43,481 bases of DNA from an uncultured Lachnospiraceae bacterium (GCA_949155905.1 CASCWU010000020.1:1-43481), one strand, 5' to 3'; shown: positions 32,531 through 41,821, numbered from the stretch's first letter. Program-made: numbers and translations. The notes: generated from the letters alone by a model not told the origin.

Positions 32531-32570
32531 CAAAAGAACGGCCAGAAGGATATTCCATTCCTCCCAGCCG
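32531..32570 (-). terminator. Terminator of the beta-galactosidase gene
   Basis: On the minus strand, CGGCUGGGAGG pairs with CCUUCUGGCCG (11 bp including G-U pairs; arms 32560-32570 and 32539-32549), followed by TTCTTTTG. Confidence 0.75.
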
Positions 32571-32605
32571 CCCTTTATACAACAATTCTGCGTAAGAAAT
32601 TCTAC

Positions 32606-35600
32606 CTATATCCCCTGGAACACAAACCGCAGCCTTACTGTTTTTTCTTCCTGAATCTGATACTCCTCATGGGTTTTGGCATGCCAGCTATCATCCCCGC
32701 CGACCCCTAGCTGTGCCTTGGCCACCCGGACTATCGTAGCATGGATTGGCGGCAGCTCATAGGCATGTCCTGCTGCCTCCAGCTCGTGCGGAGTATACGG
32801 AAGCGCTGAAAAGCTTAGATCCTTGCCGCTAAAGAGCAGGCCTCTTCCCTTCCTGTCCATCACCCTGGCCAGACGAACACCGATTTTATTGCCGCACTCC
32901 TGCGGGGTCAAATAGGCAGCCAGATTATCCCTTACCTCATTATGGTAGATGCCAAGCTTTGCCCCACGGCAGCGATCCGCATAGGTCTCCTCCGGCCCAT
33001 AGCCGTACCACTCCACCTGGTCATAGTCTGCAGGCATCCGGAATAAAACACCGAACTCTGGCATATCCCCCAGTTCCGGCACCCAATCATAGGTCAGCTC
33101 GGTTTCTATCCTGCCATCCTTCCATACCCGGTAGGATAGCTCACAGGCAGCTTCCGGAGTCGTCGGCATCGTATAATGATAGCAAATCTGCACCGAATCC
33201 GCCTCCTCTATCACCTTTGGCAAAAACCCGGCCGCGTTTTTGTGCGTCAGATATAAGCTGGCAAGCTTCCACTGCGCATACCTTCCCGGCATATTGCTTC
33301 CCCAGTCGTTATCCGTAGGCGCACGCCAGAAGTTCGGCATCGGAATACCGGACAACAGCTCCTTCCCGGCGTAACGATAGGACACCAGCCCGCCGCTGTT
33401 ATAGGAAAACAATGCTTCAAAGCTCTCTCCACGCACTCCCAAATTCCAGACACCATGAATCACCTCTAGCGGCTCTGCACAATACGCCTTTATCCTGAGT
33501 GCTTCTGCCTCCTCTGCCTTCCCTTCAGGCTCCCATACCCGCTGCCCAAATGCTACCTCATGACCAGCCTCTGCATAGGCAGTCCATTCCTTTAAACAGA
33601 AGGAAACCGTCACGGCATATTCTGCATCTGGCTCTGCCGGCAGGGAAAACGGCAAGGAATATCGTTTTTTAGAAAGCGGTTCTACCTCTGTTTCTACCTT
33701 CTCCTCCTGGCATACTCTCCCATTTTTTAAAAGCTGCACCACACAGTCATATTGCCCTGTGCCGGTAAACAGATTTTTATTCCAGACCCAAAAGCCATCG
33801 TTCTCTATTTCTACGCTGATATTTTGATAATTATACTTTACCTCCTGCATTTTCGGCGATTCCTTGCGGCTGCCGTAAACAATCCCGTTTCCGCTGAAAT
33901 TATAATCCGTCGGACGGTCGGCAAAGTCACCTCCATATGCCTGAAATTCCTCTCCATAGCGGTTCTTTTTTACAATCGACTGATCCACATAGTCCCAGAT
34001 AAAGCCGCCCTGGTATAATTCCTCCCGATCCGTTAAATCCGTATACTTGTGCATGGCTCCGCAGGAATTTCCCATCGCATGACTATACTCGCAGCAAATA
34101 AACGGCTTTTCTCGATGCTCCTTTAAAAATTCTTCAATTTTGGCCACCGGTGTATACATCTGGCTTTCGATATCACTCGTATCGCCATAGCGCCTGTCGT
34201 GGCAGATTCCCTCATAATGCACTAAACGGCTGCTGTCTAGCCTATGGAACAGGCATGACATTTCATAAATATTCCTGCCGCCCCACGATTCATTTCCACA
34301 TGACCAAATCAAAATCGACGGATGGTTTTTGTCTCTCTGATACATCGAATTGGCACGGTCTAACACTAGATCCTTCCACTCTGGACGGTCGCCAGGGACT
34401 ACCTGCTCCGGCGTCGATCTTTTCCGGTACATTGCCTCCCAGGAGCCGTGAGACTCCAGATTCGTCTCATCAATCAGATACAGACCATACCGATCACAAA
34501 GCTGATAGAGATACGAGCCGTTTGGATAATGACTGGTACGAATGGCATTGATATTGTTCCGTTTCATCGTCAGAATATCCTGCAGCACCTCCGCATCGGA
34601 AATGGCGCGCCCGGTCAGAGCGCTAAACTCATGACGGTTTACCCCTTTTAAGACAATCCGCTTCCCGTTTAGGCACATCACGTTCCCCCTCAGCTCAAAC
34701 CGCCGAAAGCCTACCTCCTGAGAAATCACCTCTTTTATCTGATTATCCTCTCCGTAAACCGTCAAAGCCAGTTCATACAAAGCAGGGCTTTCCGCACTCC
34801 ACAGCCGGGGAGCCTCCACCGGGATCTCTAAGGAAGCCTCTCCTTTTTTAGAAAGCTCTATGCTGCAACTTCCCAGACCTTCCTCCTGCCAAAACAGCTT
34901 TGCCTCTATTTTCCCGTTTCCTTCTGTCTTTACCCCTACCTGCAGCTTGGCTCTCTGGAAATCCTCTGACAGCTCTGTCCTGACAGCAATATCCCAGACA
35001 TGAGCAGATGGAATCGCATAGAGATAAACACTGCGGAATATCCCGGAAAAACGGAAAAAGTCCTGATCCTCGCACCAGCTTCCGGCCGTCCACTTATAGA
35101 CCTGAACCGCCAGCTTATTCCGTCCCTCCTGTAAATAGTCGGTCAATTCAAATTCCGCTGGAGTAAAGCTGTCCTCACTATAGCCTATATAGTGACCATT
35201 GAGCCAGACGGCCATCCCGCTCTCCACCCCCTGGAAAGAAACAAATACCCGTTTCCCGCTCATTCTCTCTGGCAGCCGAAAATATTTGACATAGCTGGCA
35301 GTCGGATTAAAGCGCTCCGGAATCTGCCCTGCCTGAATTTCCTCCCGGCCGTCCCATGGATACTGCACATTCGCATATTGCGGCGCATCATAGCCTTCCA
35401 TCTGAATATGAGCTGGGACACGGATATCCTCCCAGCCGTCGCAATCATACTCTATTGCTTCAAAGTCTGGAATTGTCGAGGCCATATTTCTGGCATACGC
35501 AAACTTCCAGACACCATCTAACGAATAGCGATAACTGCTTTTTCCCTGCTTTTCCTCCTCCCGGCTCGCATAACAGATATGGTCGGAATGCGCGTCCAGC

Positions 35601-35650
35601 CGATTTTCCCGGAAAACGGTTGGATCGGCTATTTTTTTCTTATCAAACAT
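32606..35650 (-). CDS. lacZ: Beta-galactosidase, GH2 (LacZ type)
   Basis: A 1014-aa GH2 enzyme that hydrolyses lactose and related beta-galactosides, probably in the cytoplasm since no signal peptide is visible. The five LacZ domains are present: N-terminal jelly roll (about 30-215), immunoglobulin-like, TIM barrel, second Ig-like, and the C-terminal bgal small-chain domain (about 735-1010). Acid/base Glu454 is in WSCGNESW and nucleophile Glu521 in CCEYSHAMGN. I start at 35650, where AGGAGG is six bases upstream; the ATG at 35656 abuts that site. No permease or regulator gene is adjacent. Confidence 0.96.
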   Translation of the reverse strand: MFDKKKIADPTVFRENRLDAHSDHICYASREEEKQGKSSYRYSLDGVWKFAYARNMASTIPDFEAIEYDCDGWEDIRVPAHIQMEGYDAPQYANVQYPWDGREEIQAGQIPERFNPTASYVKYFRLPERMSGKRVFVSFQGVESGMAVWLNGHYIGYSEDSFTPAEFELTDYLQEGRNKLAVQVYKWTAGSWCEDQDFFRFSGIFRSVYLYAIPSAHVWDIAVRTELSEDFQRAKLQVGVKTEGNGKIEAKLFWQEEGLGSCSIELSKKGEASLEIPVEAPRLWSAESPALYELALTVYGEDNQIKEVISQEVGFRRFELRGNVMCLNGKRIVLKGVNRHEFSALTGRAISDAEVLQDILTMKRNNINAIRTSHYPNGSYLYQLCDRYGLYLIDETNLESHGSWEAMYRKRSTPEQVVPGDRPEWKDLVLDRANSMYQRDKNHPSILIWSCGNESWGGRNIYEMSCLFHRLDSSRLVHYEGICHDRRYGDTSDIESQMYTPVAKIEEFLKEHREKPFICCEYSHAMGNSCGAMHKYTDLTDREELYQGGFIWDYVDQSIVKKNRYGEEFQAYGGDFADRPTDYNFSGNGIVYGSRKESPKMQEVKYNYQNISVEIENDGFWVWNKNLFTGTGQYDCVVQLLKNGRVCQEEKVETEVEPLSKKRYSLPFSLPAEPDAEYAVTVSFCLKEWTAYAEAGHEVAFGQRVWEPEGKAEEAEALRIKAYCAEPLEVIHGVWNLGVRGESFEALFSYNSGGLVSYRYAGKELLSGIPMPNFWRAPTDNDWGSNMPGRYAQWKLASLYLTHKNAAGFLPKVIEEADSVQICYHYTMPTTPEAACELSYRVWKDGRIETELTYDWVPELGDMPEFGVLFRMPADYDQVEWYGYGPEETYADRCRGAKLGIYHNEVRDNLAAYLTPQECGNKIGVRLARVMDRKGRGLLFSGKDLSFSALPYTPHELEAAGHAYELPPIHATIVRVAKAQLGVGGDDSWHAKTHEEYQIQEEKTVRLRFVFQGI

Positions 35651-35838
35651 GGTCATCCTCCTATTTCACTTGTTTGCTGTTTCAGGCTTCTCTGTCAGTT
35701 TATCAGTCATGTTGCTTTCTGACAATGCCATACCGCAAGTAGATGTCTGACACAACGCCCAAAACTGTGCCTAAAAACAAGATCTACTATTTGGATAGCT
35801 CCCTTGCCATAATTCGTATTCTGTCAAGTAAACAATCA

Positions 35839-35874
35839 CAAGGGCGGCTGTTTTTTCTATCACAGCCGCCCTTG
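35839..35874. terminator. Strong hairpin between the DUF1540 gene and lacZ
   Basis: A 13-bp perfect stem (35839-35851 with 35862-35874, core AAGGGCGGCTGT) with a 10-base loop. The minus-strand tail is TGTGATTGTTT, only partly T-rich. It probably ends the DUF1540 transcript. The gap 35651-35901 otherwise holds no gene; a weak lacZ promoter may lie near 35730-35755 (TTGTGT, 17 bp, TATGGC). Confidence 0.6.
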
Positions 35875-35901
35875 CCCGGATATTCCGTTTTCTTTTTTGC
35901 G

Positions 35902-36075
35902 TTATTCCATCTTATTCTTGAAGGATTCGCAGTCTACGCACTCCTTCTTGGTTGGATTCGGCTCATGTGTGCCAATCTGGATCGAATCCAGAGTACAACG
36001 GCATGCCTGCTCATTGTTATAGGCACAGTTGTTGATGGTACAACGGATACACTCATTTTTTCCATTTACTACCAT
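35902..36075 (-). CDS. DUF1540 small cysteine-rich protein
   Basis: A 57-aa protein. Seven Cys occur at 9, 12, 17, 25, 27, 46 and 49, in the DUF1540 layout C-x2-C-x4-C-x7-C-x-C ... C-x2-C. The family is thought to bind metal; its function is unknown, though members occur widely in spore-forming Clostridia. The ATG has AAGGAGG nine bases upstream, but this site is the 3' arm of a hairpin (36079-36136). It follows the ATP-grasp gene by 66 bases. Confidence 0.88.
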   Translation of the reverse strand: MVVNGKNECIRCTINNCAYNNEQACRCTLDSIQIGTHEPNPTKKECVDCESFKNKME

Positions 36076-36078
36076 AAA

Positions 36079-36136
36079 AAAACACCTCCTTCGTCTTTCG
36101 ACTTCCTGGCTAGTATGTGCAGCCTGGAGGTGTTTT
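36079..36136 (-). promoter_or_regulatory. Hairpin that contains the DUF1540 ribosome site
   Basis: On the minus strand AAAACACCTCC (36126-36136) pairs perfectly with GGAGGTGTTTT (36079-36089), enclosing 36 bases. A T run follows and then the ATG. The 3' arm is the ribosome site of the DUF1540 gene. The loop can form GTC-GAAA-GAC, a GNRA tetraloop (36093-36102), and GGCT/AGCC. It is both terminator-like for the ATP-grasp gene and able to hide the ribosome site. Confidence 0.65.
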
Positions 36137-36141
36137 ATACG

Positions 36142-37368
36142 CTAACGCAGTCCTTTATTTCCAAAGCATTGCTTATATTTTTTTACATAATGGTGCTGGT
36201 TAATCAGGAAATACAGCGTTCTTTTTAGTCCGGCATCCTTTTTAAAATAAAGAGACTGGCAATATTTTCCTTCTTTGATGAGCTGTTTTGCCTTTTCTTT
36301 TAACGCCTTATCCTTGACATAGGTAAAAATTACCTTTTTCGGAATGATCGACCAGAGTACCTCCCGATTTGCAATGACACATGGTTGTTTTTTATGCAGC
36401 AGCACATCCTCTACCAGAAAGCGTGCCAGGTTATAGCCTCCGGCCGTTACAAAATAGCTGCTCCGGCCTTGGCGCAGGTTCATTTCAAACAATTTATACG
36501 TCTGATCACGCGGATCGAGCTTCATATCAAAATTGGCAAAACCGATATAGCCCAAATCTTCCAGAAAACGCTTCATTCTGGCAGAGAGTTCCTTGTCATA
36601 GCCGTTGATAATCGCCGCATAGCTTCCGATTCCTTCCGGCGTATGCTCCTCTAGCAGCGCATTCCCCAAAGAAATCAGGCGTACCTTTCCGTCGCTGCCG
36701 CAATAGCAATTCATCACCCGCATCTGACTGTCCTCTCCCGGAATATACTCCTGTAAAATCAGGGTATCCCGATAAGAGGAGCCATAAATCGCCTCTAAAA
36801 TCTTCCGGTATTCTGTTTCATTTTCGGCAACAAATACCTTCTTTTTATGCGGAAAACGGCAGTTCCAATACGCCACGGAATTAGACGGCTTTATAATCAT
36901 CGGAAAATCAAAGGCCGGCCGATGCTCCTTATAATTTTCATACGTACAGGAATCTGTTTTCGGAAAGGCAAAGCCATATTCCTCGCAGACCTGATAAAAG
37001 CTTTCCTTCATCGACAGCTGCATCAGCAGCTCCTCGCTGATACACTCAAAGCAGTACAAATCCCGGAGCTTGTCCTGATTGCGGACCAAAAGCTTGATGT
37101 AATTATCTCCGCACGGAACGAGCAGCAGGGTTTTTCCCGGATGCTCTCTGGCAAATTCGGTCAAAGTACGGACGAATACCTCATCCTCCTCCAGTCTTGG
37201 CTCTTGCTTTACCACCTTTACAATCCGGCTGTTCGCCGTTGCAACTAACGCTCCCTTGCCGATTGCCAGGGAGCTTATCCCATACTCCTCATAAAAAGAC
37301 CTAGCCATTCCATAGGCGTTTGCATCTGTTCCCAGCAATACCGGAATAAACTCTATCTGTTCTCCCAT
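36142..37368 (-). CDS. ATP-grasp carboxylate-amine ligase
   Basis: A 408-aa ATP-grasp protein. The N-terminal Rossmann-like part (FIPVLLGTDANAYGMAR) precedes the ATP-grasp fold: FDFPMIIKPSNS, then LILQEYIPGEDSQMRV, and metal-binding GFANFDMKLD with FEMNLRQGRSS. The order is like D-aspartate ligases and other carboxylate-amine ligases that build peptide bonds in cell-wall bridges or small molecules; which substrate is used is not clear. GGAGG lies ten bases before the ATG at 37368; the longer frame to 37458 enters sigH. It follows sigH by 28 bases and is probably in that operon. Confidence 0.85.
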   Translation of the reverse strand: MGEQIEFIPVLLGTDANAYGMARSFYEEYGISSLAIGKGALVATANSRIVKVVKQEPRLEEDEVFVRTLTEFAREHPGKTLLLVPCGDNYIKLLVRNQDKLRDLYCFECISEELLMQLSMKESFYQVCEEYGFAFPKTDSCTYENYKEHRPAFDFPMIIKPSNSVAYWNCRFPHKKKVFVAENETEYRKILEAIYGSSYRDTLILQEYIPGEDSQMRVMNCYCGSDGKVRLISLGNALLEEHTPEGIGSYAAIINGYDKELSARMKRFLEDLGYIGFANFDMKLDPRDQTYKLFEMNLRQGRSSYFVTAGGYNLARFLVEDVLLHKKQPCVIANREVLWSIIPKKVIFTYVKDKALKEKAKQLIKEGKYCQSLYFKKDAGLKRTLYFLINQHHYVKKYKQCFGNKGLR

Positions 37369-37396
37369 TTGTTCTCTTCCTCCACTCCTGTTTTTT

Positions 37397-38023
37397 TCAG
37401 CGAATTTCCTGTAAAATCCGGCCAAGCTTCGTTTTGATTCTCTGCAGCGCATTGTCAATCGACTTTGGCTCCCGCTTCAGCCGTTTTGCAATTTGTTGAT
37501 ACGGATATCCCTCCCGGAACAGGACGAACACCTGCTTTTCCATCGTACTCAGGCTTTGATCGAGCCGTTCCTCTAGCTGCTCTAAATTTTCCCGGTCAAT
37601 CACAAACTGCTCCGGATTTCCGTCCCCATCCGGCTGCAGCAGATCCAACAGGCTTTCACCCTCCTGCCCATCCTCCCGATAAGCCGGAGTATCGAGAGAA
37701 ATATAATTATTCAACGGCTGGTTTTTCATTCGGTTCTGTGCCTCGATTGCCTTGTAAATCTGTCTGGAAATACAAAGCGAAGCAAAGCTGGCAAAATTAC
37801 TTTCCTTCCTCTCATCAAACTCTCTGATCGCGCGGAGCAGCCCAATCATGCCCTCCTGTATCAAATCATCGTGATCGCCCCCGATCAAATACAGCGCCTT
37901 CGCCTTTCCGCGAACAAGATTTTTATATTTCTCCATTAAAAAATCAACTGCTCCGCCGCTTCCCTCCTGTACCAGCCGAAGCAGCTCTTCATCTGTATAC
38001 TGTTCGTACTCTTCCTGTCTCAC
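37397..38023 (-). CDS. sigH: Sporulation sigma factor SigH
   Basis: A 208-aa sigma-70 factor. Region 2 has LVRGKAKALYLIGGDHDDLIQEGMIGL (abbreviated to IGGDHDDLIQEGMIGLLRAI) and FASFASLCISRQI; region 4 has FREGYPYQQIAKRL and SIDNALQRIKTKL, nearly as in Bacillus SigH. SigH directs early sporulation and transition-phase genes with core RNA polymerase. The GTG start has GGGAGG seven bases upstream. Its place after rlmB matches Bacillus subtilis, except that yacP is missing. Confidence 0.95.
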   Translation of the reverse strand: MRQEEYEQYTDEELLRLVQEGSGGAVDFLMEKYKNLVRGKAKALYLIGGDHDDLIQEGMIGLLRAIREFDERKESNFASFASLCISRQIYKAIEAQNRMKNQPLNNYISLDTPAYREDGQEGESLLDLLQPDGDGNPEQFVIDRENLEQLEERLDQSLSTMEKQVFVLFREGYPYQQIAKRLKREPKSIDNALQRIKTKLGRILQEIR

Positions 38024-38148
38024 CTGCTGCCCTCCCTATTTCTCTTTCTCCCGCACATCTTTCCCACGCCCGATTTCCTACATATCTATTTCCCCACCCA
38101 TTTTCTGAGTATCATTCATTTCCCGGATGTCGCCCGTTTCCTAAATGT
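38024..38148. other. Spacer between rlmB and sigH with no gene
   Basis: The 125-base gap is pyrimidine-rich on the plus strand and holds two loose copies of a GGAAA(T)CGGGCG motif on the minus strand. In Bacillus subtilis yacP lies here; no such frame is present. A sigH promoter could be here, but I see no convincing one. Confidence 0.5.
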
Positions 38149-38901
38149 TTATTTTTTCTCTGCTATCAGCCGCTGACGGACTATCTCATAGGCCAAAACT
38201 CCGGCGGCTACCGAGGCGTTGAGGGAATCGATCTGTCCAAACATCGGAATCCTCACAATAAAATCACACTTTTCCCTGATCAGCCGTCCGACGCCTTCTC
38301 CCTCGCTGCCAATCACCAGACCAATTGGTCCTGTCAGGCTGCATTGATACATCGTCTCGCCGTCCAGATCCGCACAGGCAAACCAAAGTCCCTTTTCCTT
38401 TAGCTCTTCTATCGTCTGTCCCAAATTTGTCACTCTGGCAACCGGCGTATAGTGCAATGCCCCGGCAGAAGCCTTCGCTACCGTGGCGGTCAGTCCGGCC
38501 GCCCGGCGCTTTGGAATAATCACGCCATGCGCGCCTGCCTGATTGGCGGTTCGAATAATGGCTCCCAGGTTGTGAGGATCCTCGATATTATCTAACAGAA
38601 TCAAAAACGGCGCCTCTTTCCGCTCCCTTGCCAAAGCTAGCATGTCCTCTACTTCGGCATATTCATAAGCAGCCAGATACGCCAAAACACCCTGGTGCTT
38701 TCCGGTATCCGACATTTGGTCTAAACGTTCCTTTTTTACATATTGGAGAATCGTATCGCTCTTTTTCGCTTCCCGCAAAATAGATAGAATCGGTCCATCC
38801 TTGCAGCCGTCCTGGACAAACAGGCGATCCACCGTCTTTCCGGAACGGAATGCCTCTAACACTGCATTCCGTCCCTCTATCGTAAACTCTTCGTCTCTCA
38901 T
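38149..38901 (-). CDS. rlmB: 23S rRNA (guanosine-2'-O-)-methyltransferase RlmB / TrmH family
   Basis: A 250-aa SPOUT enzyme that methylates the 2'-O of a guanosine in 23S rRNA, using SAM. The N-terminal substrate-binding domain begins EFTIEGRNAVLEAFRSG; the catalytic domain has NIEDPHNLGAIIRTA, VIGSEGEGVGRL and the knot segment SLNASVAAGVLAYE. GAGG is five bases before the ATG. It follows mrnC by 53 bases. Confidence 0.94.
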   Translation of the reverse strand: MRDEEFTIEGRNAVLEAFRSGKTVDRLFVQDGCKDGPILSILREAKKSDTILQYVKKERLDQMSDTGKHQGVLAYLAAYEYAEVEDMLALARERKEAPFLILLDNIEDPHNLGAIIRTANQAGAHGVIIPKRRAAGLTATVAKASAGALHYTPVARVTNLGQTIEELKEKGLWFACADLDGETMYQCSLTGPIGLVIGSEGEGVGRLIREKCDFIVRIPMFGQIDSLNASVAAGVLAYEIVRQRLIAEKK

Positions 38902-38954
38902 TTTTTCCTCGTTTCTTCTTCATTTTCCGATTCCGTTTCTGCTCTCTTTTACTT

Positions 38955-39437
38955 CTATTTATCTCCAGAAGCCCCATCCAGACCGGCCTTTATCAGAGAC
39001 AGCAGCCGCTCCGTCTGCCCGGTCAGATACAGATACCCCAGCAGCGCCTCAAAGCCGGTTGCAATCCGGTAATCTCTTACGCTCGCATTTTTCGCCGTCG
39101 TATACGATTTTGCATTTCTGCCGCGCCGATAGACGGACTGCTCCTCCTCCGTCAAAAGCGGCTCAATCTGACGCAGGGACGCCTTCTGTGCCTCGGCCTT
39201 TACCATACTGCTGGCCTGTCTGTGCAGTGTATTGACCGGCGCATTCCCCCGTCCCACCAATAGCGTACGGATGACCAGATCATAAATCGCATCCCCGATA
39301 TAGGCTAAAGTCAGCGGAGAATAGGTACGGATATCCTGCTGCCCTTCTCCAAAACAGGCTTCAATCCTCGCAGCCAGCTCCATTCCCGTTTTTGCTTCGT
39401 TTCTTTCTTTTTCTTCCTTTATTTCTTCAGCTCCCAT
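38955..39437 (-). CDS. mrnC: Mini-ribonuclease 3
   Basis: A 160-aa RNase III-like protein without the dsRNA-binding domain; in Bacillus it matures 23S rRNA. The core shows TLAYIGDAIYDLVIR with catalytic acidic residues, then YRRGRNAKSY and ATGFEALLGYLYL. The start lies 19 bases inside cysS, giving translational coupling. The first 18 residues are charged and may be a short extension. Confidence 0.94.
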   Translation of the reverse strand: MGAEEIKEEKERNEAKTGMELAARIEACFGEGQQDIRTYSPLTLAYIGDAIYDLVIRTLLVGRGNAPVNTLHRQASSMVKAEAQKASLRQIEPLLTEEEQSVYRRGRNAKSYTTAKNASVRDYRIATGFEALLGYLYLTGQTERLLSLIKAGLDGASGDK

Positions 39438-40837
39438 ACTACGCCTTCCCTTGTATCCCGAATCACAACGCCCCTGTCTGCAAGCTCTGCCCGGATCGCA
39501 TCCGCCCTGGCAAAATCCTTAGCCTTTTTGGCGGCTGTTCGTTCTTCGATTTTTGCCAGAATCAACTGCTCCAGCTCTGGATCAACAGCCATGCCATCCT
39601 CCTCCAGTTCCTTTAGCAGATCCAGACTTAACACCTCGTCAAAGCTCTCTGTCAAGGCTCGTTTCGTCGCATCGGTGATGTCATCCTTTAACACATCATA
39701 TAGCACAGTCAATGCCGTTGCGGTATTCAAATCGTTGCAGATTGCCGCTTCGAAACGCTCCCTATACCGGGCAAAGGCCTCCCTCTCTACTTCGCCCTCG
39801 GCCTTTAACGCCACAATCCGCTTCCTCAGCTTTTGATAAGCCCCTGCCGTCTGATCCAACACCTCATAGGAAAATTCCAATGGCTTCCGGTAGTGGGATT
39901 GCAGGCAAAACATCCGGTATACCATCGGATCATAGCCCTTTTCCTGCAGCAGCGATACCGTCAGAAATTCTCCCTTTGATTTGCTCATTTTACCGGAACG
40001 GTCGTTTAAATGATGGACATGGAACCAGTAATTACACCATTTATGCCCTGTATACGCCTCACTCTGCGCGATTTCATTGGTATGATGCGGAAAAATATTG
40101 TCCACGCCGCCGCAATGGATATCCATATATTCTCCCAGATGCTTCATACTGATACAGGAGCATTCGATATGCCAGCCTGGATATCCAGTTCCCCATGGAC
40201 TATCCCATTTCAGTTCCTGATCCTCAAACTTGGATTTGGTAAACCAAAGAACAAAATCACTTTTATTCCTCTTGTTCGCATCCTCCTCCACATCCTCCCG
40301 TACTCCGACCAAAAGCTCCTCCTCGGCCTGACTGCCAAATACATAATAATCCTTTAGGCGCGAGGTGTCAAAATAAATATTTTCTCCGGCCTGGTACGCA
40401 TATCCCTTTTCCAGCAAAACCTCAATCATCTGAATAAATTCCGGAATACAGGATGTGGCAGGCTCGACCACATCCGGGGTTTTGATATTCAGTTTGGCAC
40501 AGTCTGCAAAGAAAGCATCGGTATAAAATTTAGCAATTTCCATGACTGTTTTATGCTCCCGCTTTGCCCCCTTTAGCATTTTATCCTCGCCGGTATCCGC
40601 ATCGCTCGACAAATGCCCGACGTCCGTAATATTCATGACACGCGTCACCTGATAACCCACATAACGAAGCATCTTTTCTAACACATCCTCCATCAGATAG
40701 CTCCGCAGATTGCCGATATGGGCAAAATGATAGACCGTCGGCCCACACGTATACATCCCGACCTTTCCTTCCTCATTCGGCACAAAGGCCTCCACTCTTC
40801 TCGTCAGCGTATTAAATAACTGTACTTTATTTTCCAT
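39419..40837 (-). CDS. cysS: Cysteinyl-tRNA synthetase
   Basis: A class I synthetase (472 aa) that charges tRNA-Cys. HIGH-like motif in FAHIGNLRSYL and KMSKS in SGKMSKSKG; zinc ligands are in MYTCGPTVYH, the WHIECS segment and CGGVDNIFPHHTNE. I start at 40837, with AGGAG seven bases upstream, instead of 40843. It follows cysE by 30 bases and is under the same T-box. Confidence 0.97.
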   Translation of the reverse strand: MENKVQLFNTLTRRVEAFVPNEEGKVGMYTCGPTVYHFAHIGNLRSYLMEDVLEKMLRYVGYQVTRVMNITDVGHLSSDADTGEDKMLKGAKREHKTVMEIAKFYTDAFFADCAKLNIKTPDVVEPATSCIPEFIQMIEVLLEKGYAYQAGENIYFDTSRLKDYYVFGSQAEEELLVGVREDVEEDANKRNKSDFVLWFTKSKFEDQELKWDSPWGTGYPGWHIECSCISMKHLGEYMDIHCGGVDNIFPHHTNEIAQSEAYTGHKWCNYWFHVHHLNDRSGKMSKSKGEFLTVSLLQEKGYDPMVYRMFCLQSHYRKPLEFSYEVLDQTAGAYQKLRKRIVALKAEGEVEREAFARYRERFEAAICNDLNTATALTVLYDVLKDDITDATKRALTESFDEVLSLDLLKELEEDGMAVDPELEQLILAKIEERTAAKKAKDFARADAIRAELADRGVVIRDTREGVVWELKK

Positions 40838-40867
40838 ATTCATTCTCCTGTTTTATGTTCTGTTTCT

Positions 40868-41521
40868 TCACGACTCCAGTTTCTTTAAAATCTGCCCCAT
40901 CGTTTCCCGCAGTGCTTCGTTTTCCTGTTTTAAGCGGTTGATTTCGTTCATCACCGGATCGGGCAGATGAATCTGATCCATATCCTCCTTTGGTATCCGT
41001 ACATTATCCCGCTTCACCACCCGGCCCGGAACACCTACCACCGTCGAATTCGGCGGCACCTCCTCTAACACCACGCTCCCGGCGCCGATTTTTGAGTTTT
41101 CTCCTATCGTAAAGGAGCCTAAAATCTTTGCCCCGGCACTGACCATTACGTTATCCCGCAGCGTCGGATGGCGTTTTCCCTTTTCCTTGCCGGTTCCGCC
41201 TAAGGTGACACCCTGGTACAGTGTTACATTGTCTCCCACAATAGCCGTCTCGCCGATGATCACCCCAATCCCATGGTCAATAAAGAAGCCCTTTCCAATC
41301 TCTGCTCCCGGATGGATGTCAATCCCGGTCTTGGTTGCTCCCCTCTGGGCAATCCAACGTGCCAGGAAATAATGTTTTCTTTCATAAAGCTTATGTGCCA
41401 GACGATAGCGCAGCACAGCCCGAAAGCCCGGATACAAAAAAACCTCGGCCGACGATTTGATCGCCGGGTCCCGCTCCCTTACCACCTGGATTTCCTCCCT
41501 GAAATAACGAATCACTCCCAT
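40868..41521 (-). CDS. cysE: Serine O-acetyltransferase
   Basis: A 217-aa enzyme that makes O-acetylserine for cysteine synthesis. The N-terminal helical domain (about 1-70) precedes a left-handed beta-helix of hexapeptide repeats: [15 protein letters not shown] with the catalytic His, then [20 protein letters not shown], and [18 protein letters not shown] turns. A short helical tail ends it. The ATG at 41521 has AAGGGGG nearby; the longer frame to 41560 runs into the T-box terminator. First gene of the cysE-cysS-mrnC-rlmB block. Confidence 0.95.
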   Translation of the reverse strand: MGVIRYFREEIQVVRERDPAIKSSAEVFLYPGFRAVLRYRLAHKLYERKHYFLARWIAQRGATKTGIDIHPGAEIGKGFFIDHGIGVIIGETAIVGDNVTLYQGVTLGGTGKEKGKRHPTLRDNVMVSAGAKILGSFTIGENSKIGAGSVVLEEVPPNSTVVGVPGRVVKRDNVRIPKEDMDQIHLPDPVMNEINRLKQENEALRETMGQILKKLES

Positions 41522-41549
41522 AAACTTCCCCCTTCTGCCAAACAGGAAA

Positions 41550-41821
41550 CAAGCCCTCATCCCTATATAGAGACGAAGGCTCGTGGTTCCACTCTAATTC
41601 TGCCGCACCCGGTCAGGTGAAGCACTCTTAAAAACGGTAACGGGCGCCTGCCGTACCGGAATACTGCTCTGGCAAAGAGCCAGCCTTCCTCCGGTCTGCT
41701 CACGGGCGCACTTTAGACAGCTCCTGACCGGAACTGCTTTCAGCCTCTGGCAGCTCCTCTCTGTCGGCGGTTTTCTGTCCTACTCTACCCGTTCCCTGCA
41801 TTTGCTTTTTATTGTTATTCT
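41550..41821 (-). promoter_or_regulatory. T-box leader of cysE-cysS
   Basis: Minus-strand T-box AGAGTGGAACCACGAG (41580-41595). A terminator stem (GCCUUCGUCU with GGAUGAGGGC) and a TTGTTTCC tail lie at about 41540-41582. The UGGA bulge fits a tRNA with discriminator U, as in tRNA-Cys. The specifier is not clear: by alignment with the pheS and thrS leaders at CGGAG the codon would read AGC. See findings. Confidence 0.88.

Noticed and set aside
35743..36228. 161-aa plus-strand open frame
   Set aside because: It lies antisense to the DUF1540 gene and its hairpin, has no ribosome site, and the minus strand has the clear family pattern.
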